DNA of 64,000 bases from Mangrovibacterium lignilyticum (GTDB lineage: Bacteria; Bacteroidota; Bacteroidia; Bacteroidales; Prolixibacteraceae). A model generated the notes under the pieces. That model was not told where the DNA came from. It did no database searches and worked only from the letters and a program-made list of their open reading frames with translations. Below, in pieces: positions 61,149 through 64,000 of the stretch; position 1 is the first letter of the stretch; each line of letters opens with the position of its first letter. Location: assembly GCF_010882175.1 (NCBI RefSeq), contig NZ_WKLH01000001.1, forward strand, positions 1 to 64,000. The letters are read 5' to 3'. The position numbers and the translations under genes were made by a program.

Positions 61149-62624
61149 TTAGTAAGCAATAGCAAACAATACTCGTTTCTTCGAGGGTTTACCGGAATAA
61201 ATACATCTTCCTTCTTCCTCTTCTCCATCGAATGGAATACAGCGAATTGTCGCTTTCGTTTCTTCTTTAATCTTTTGCTCTGTTTCGGGAGTACCATCCC
61301 AATGCGCTAACACAAAGCCGCCCTTCTTTTTGAGCACGTCTCTAAACTCTTCATAATTTTCCACTTTCGTGGTATGTTCCGTGCGATAGTCGAACGCTTT
61401 TTTATAAATGTTGGCTTGAATGTCGTCCAGTAAGTCAGCCACAAACTGATCAATGTTTTCTAATTGGGCAACTTCCTTCGTTAAGGTATCACGACGGGCA
61501 ACTTCAACAGTTCCGTTTTCAAGGTCGCGCGGTCCTATTCCTAAACGAACAGGCACACCTTTCAATTCGTATTCAGCAAACTTCCAACCCGGTTTTCTAT
61601 TGTCGGAATTATCGTATTTCACTGAAATGCCTCGGGCTTTCAGTTTCTTAACAACTTCATCAACTTTCGCATTGATTTCGTTCAGTTGATCTTCCTTCCG
61701 ATAAATCGGAACGATAACAACCTGGTAAGGAGCCAATTTAGGAGGAAGAACCAATCCATTATCATCGGAGTGAGCCATCACCAAGGCCCCCATTAAACGG
61801 GTTGAAACGCCCCAGCTGGTTGCCCATACGTAATCTTCGTTCCCTTCCTTGGTCGCAAACTTCACATCGAACGCTTTTGCAAAGTTTTGTCCCAAGAAGT
61901 GTGAGGTACCCGATTGCAAAGCTTTTCCATCCTGCATCAATGCCTCAATGGTATAGGTTTCCAGTGCTCCTGCAAAACGCTCATTTTCCGATTTAGAACC
62001 TTTAATAACCGGAACTGCCATAAACTGCTCCGCAAAGTCGGCATACACATTCACCATGCGTTCTGTTTCTTCCAGAGCCTCCTCTTTTGTCGCATGTGCC
62101 GTGTGACCTTCCTGCCATAAAAATTCAGCGGTACGCAGGAATAAGCGGGTACGCATTTCCCAGCGCACAACATTTGCCCATTGGTTACAAAGGATTGGAA
62201 GATCCCGATAAGATTGAATCCAATTTTTATACGTATTCCAGATAATGGTTTCTGATGTTGGTCGAACAATTAGTTCTTCTTCAAGCTTAGCATCCGGGTC
62301 AACAACAACTCCTTTTCCGTCCGGACTATTTTTTAATCGGTAATGGGTGACAACGGCACACTCTTTGGCAAAACCCTCAACATGGTCAGCTTCTTTACTA
62401 AAAAATGATTTGGGGATAAACAAGGGAAAATAAGCATTTACGTGTCCTGTTTCTTTAAACATTCGGTCTAACTCTGCTTGCATTTTTTCCCAGATTGCAT
62501 ATCCGTAAGGTTTGATTACCATGCAACCGCGAACTGCTGAATTTTCGGCTAAATCAGCCTTAACAACAAGCTCATTGTACCATTGCGAGTAATTCTCCCC
62601 TCGAAGAGTTAATTCTTTGGCCAT
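61149..62624 (-). CDS. proS: Prolyl-tRNA synthetase (short, archaeal/eukaryal-like type)
   Basis: A 491-aa class II synthetase. Motif 2 region is [15 protein letters not shown] near 155, motif 3 has G-V-S-T-R-L-M-G-A near 275; the anticodon-binding domain is at about 300-400 and a C-terminal domain with a final I-A-Y-type Tyr completes it. There is no bacterial editing insertion, so it is the ProS type found in Bacteroidota. It attaches proline to its tRNA. Confidence 0.96.
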   Translation of the reverse strand: MAKELTLRGENYSQWYNELVVKADLAENSAVRGCMVIKPYGYAIWEKMQAELDRMFKETGHVNAYFPLFIPKSFFSKEADHVEGFAKECAVVTHYRLKNSPDGKGVVVDPDAKLEEELIVRPTSETIIWNTYKNWIQSYRDLPILCNQWANVVRWEMRTRLFLRTAEFLWQEGHTAHATKEEALEETERMVNVYADFAEQFMAVPVIKGSKSENERFAGALETYTIEALMQDGKALQSGTSHFLGQNFAKAFDVKFATKEGNEDYVWATSWGVSTRLMGALVMAHSDDNGLVLPPKLAPYQVVIVPIYRKEDQLNEINAKVDEVVKKLKARGISVKYDNSDNRKPGWKFAEYELKGVPVRLGIGPRDLENGTVEVARRDTLTKEVAQLENIDQFVADLLDDIQANIYKKAFDYRTEHTTKVENYEEFRDVLKKKGGFVLAHWDGTPETEQKIKEETKATIRCIPFDGEEEEGRCIYSGKPSKKRVLFAIAY

Positions 62625-62709
62625 TTCTTTTGATTTGGTATGGTATTTGTTTTATTTGTAGTGCAATATTTGAGGCTACAAAGTAAATAAATTTATTCTT
62701 AAAAGTTAC

Positions 62710-62716
62710 AGGAGGG
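62710..62716 (+). promoter_or_regulatory. Shine-Dalgarno sequence of the terminal lipoprotein gene
   Basis: AGGAGGG lies 6 bp before the ATG at 62723. A strong site of this kind is rare in this window and supports the start. Confidence 0.7.
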
Positions 62717-62722
62717 TTAGTT

Positions 62723-64000
62723 ATGAAAGCAAAAGTTACACTTATCTCGGCATTGGCACTATTACTTGGTGCTTGTACCACCGGGACCTATGTAACCGAT
62801 CGGTACGATGATATCTATTTCACTCCCGGAGATGTACCTCCACCGGTTGTTGTAGACCCGGTTCCTGTTGATCAAAGCATGCAGAATTCAAAAGCTGCAC
62901 CGCTTGTCATGCAAGAACAAAGCATTACCGATTCGGGAGATCAAACCTATACCAACCACGTATTTACCACTGATAATCCGGATGCAGACATGCATCTTTA
63001 CGACATGTCGGGCATGCAATTAGTTGAGTCTGATACGACAGCGTTGGAGAATGATGATAATGTGAATTATATCATTAATAACTATTACGATTCGAATGAT
63101 CTGGATTTTAGTTATCGTATAAATCGATTCCACCGCTATGGCTACTATTCGCCATACAGCTGGTACTATGATCCCTATTTCTACGATCCTTTCTACTACG
63201 ATTACTGGTATTCTCCTGGTTGGAGCATTAGCTTTGGATGGGGATGGGGTTATCCTTACGGAGGTTATTGGGGTAATTCCTGGTGCTGGGGTGGTGGCTA
63301 CTGGGGTAGCGGTTATTGGGGAGGCGGCTACTGGGGAGGATATTATCCCCCATATTACGGTCATGGTCCTTCCTATCCGATCTATAACAGTGACAACTAC
63401 AGTTATGGACACCGTCGTTCAAACTACGGAACTGTAAGCAGAAACTATGGAAGTAGAAATTCGAACACCGTTACAAGCAGAAGGTCGTCAACAACAGTTA
63501 GTCCTTCAAATAGAAGCGCAGTAGCCGGAACCACCACATCGAGACGTTCTGTTTCAGGAACAACTACTAGAACTGGTAGTTTAACAACCAAAAGTGCTAC
63601 TATCATGGACAAACGTCGTGATGCCTCAACCAATGGAGTAAGTTCAACCGGAAGAAGAAGTATTTCTTCAACAAACAGAAGTTATACCGGAAACATTGGG
63701 ACTAGTCAAACTCCGGCAGTAAGGCAAGGAACGCAAACTCGCAGTGCAGCGACCAGTAGTTCGACAAATGGAAGCAGGTATACTGCGCCGAGTCAAACCC
63801 GGACTTACACACCTAGTTATACGAAGCCACGTACTGTAACGCGTTCGAGCTATAACAACAGTTCATACAAATCATCATCAGGTTCTTCATATTCGAAACC
63901 TGCAACAACAAATAACAATCAGCAAAGGTCGACTTACAGAAGTACTTACAGCACGAAATCGACTTACCAGAAAGGTTCCAGTTCGAGTACGCCTAGCAGA
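62723..64000 (+). CDS. Tyr/Gly/Trp- and Ser/Thr-rich lipoprotein, C-terminus beyond the window
   Basis: An open frame of 426 codons without stop runs to the window end. The signal ends LLLGAC (Cys18). Residues about 20-130 are ordinary; about 135-215 are extremely rich in Tyr, Gly and Trp (repeats such as G-Y-W-G and Y-D-P), and from about 225 the sequence is a Ser/Thr/Arg-rich low-complexity tail. No catalytic motif is seen. It resembles surface- or envelope-associated lipoproteins of unknown function in Bacteroidota. It is divergent from proS by 98 bp. Confidence 0.85.
   Translation, partial: MKAKVTLISALALLLGACTTGTYVTDRYDDIYFTPGDVPPPVVVDPVPVDQSMQNSKAAPLVMQEQSITDSGDQTYTNHVFTTDNPDADMHLYDMSGMQLVESDTTALENDDNVNYIINNYYDSNDLDFSYRINRFHRYGYYSPYSWYYDPYFYDPFYYDYWYSPGWSISFGWGWGYPYGGYWGNSWCWGGGYWGSGYWGGGYWGGYYPPYYGHGPSYPIYNSDNYSYGHRRSNYGTVSRNYGSRNSNTVTSRRSSTTVSPSNRSAVAGTTTSRRSVSGTTTRTGSLTTKSATIMDKRRDASTNGVSSTGRRSISSTNRSYTGNIGTSQTPAVRQGTQTRSAATSSSTNGSRYTAPSQTRTYTPSYTKPRTVTRSSYNNSSYKSSSGSSYSKPATTNNNQQRSTYRSTYSTKSTYQKGSSSSTPSR

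Noticed and set aside
63020-63437. Long opposite-strand and shifted frames in the Tyr/Gly/Trp region
   Set aside because: They are by-products of the biased codon composition of the real lipoprotein frame.

Overview
The window looks like a chromosomal segment of a free-living member of the Bacteroidota. Grounds: a SusC/SusD pair with a hybrid two-component regulator; a type IX secretion sorting domain; DUF5686, WbqC and extended signal peptidase I genes; a fused FtcD; and repeated TAnnTTTG promoter boxes with few Shine-Dalgarno sequences. Genus is not determinable by eye; class Bacteroidia, perhaps Marinilabiliales, is a guess.

Left part (1-17.4 kb) is one polysaccharide utilisation locus (PUL). 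Reading leftward from about 13.0 kb: a SusE/F-like surface glycan-binding lipoprotein, SusC, SusD, a GH30 lipoprotein, a secreted GH30 paralogue, a GH2 lipoprotein and a sugar-porter MFS cut by the window edge. A divergent 1369-aa hybrid two-component regulator (13.28-17.39 kb) should sense the released oligosaccharide and activate the operon. The predicted order of work is surface binding and endo-cleavage, TonB-dependent import, periplasmic trimming, then cytoplasmic uptake. The enzymes suggest a beta-linked glycan; beta-1,6-galactan is one candidate, not proven.

17.5-19.2 kb is a scar: a complete IS3-family element (17643-18901, programmed -1 frameshift) lies between two truncated ORF tails, next to tRNA-Arg(TCT). 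At 19.4-22.1 kb are an efflux-like MFS, a PhnP-like MBL hydrolase and an RsmI-type methyltransferase. A second GH2, a paralogue of the PUL enzyme, stands alone at 22.4-25.2 kb.

25.3-45.1 kb is mostly housekeeping: a YciB-like/NUDIX fusion, FKBP isomerase, NrnA-type DHH phosphoesterase, ndk, DUF721-recF, a TPR membrane protein, ribH, a sugar nucleotidyltransferase, a Spy-like protein, a HAD phosphatase, a pyridoxal kinase-like gene, dapB-lepB, LapA-like, WbqC, NUDIX, an NlpC/P60 peptidase, a PgpH-like HD phosphohydrolase, and ftcD-hutI for histidine breakdown.

45.5-64 kb holds a DUF5686 outer-membrane protein, a stand-alone T9SS sorting-domain protein, a 2x[4Fe-4S] ferredoxin (too short to be found easily), nth divergent from an ABC-F ATPase, a porin/FMN-binding pair, an NTF2-like protein, a TPR histidine kinase, an orphan GH43, an operon of an unknown gene with pepT and tilS, proS, and a Tyr/Gly/Trp-rich lipoprotein running off the right end. 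No rRNA, CRISPR array, prophage or clear defence system was seen. The least ordinary items are the duplicated GH30s with different predicted locations, the promoter-proximal binding protein of the PUL, the IS-centred scar, the YciB-NUDIX fusion, the FMN-binding/porin pair with an atypical flavinylation motif, and the cargo-less sorting domain.
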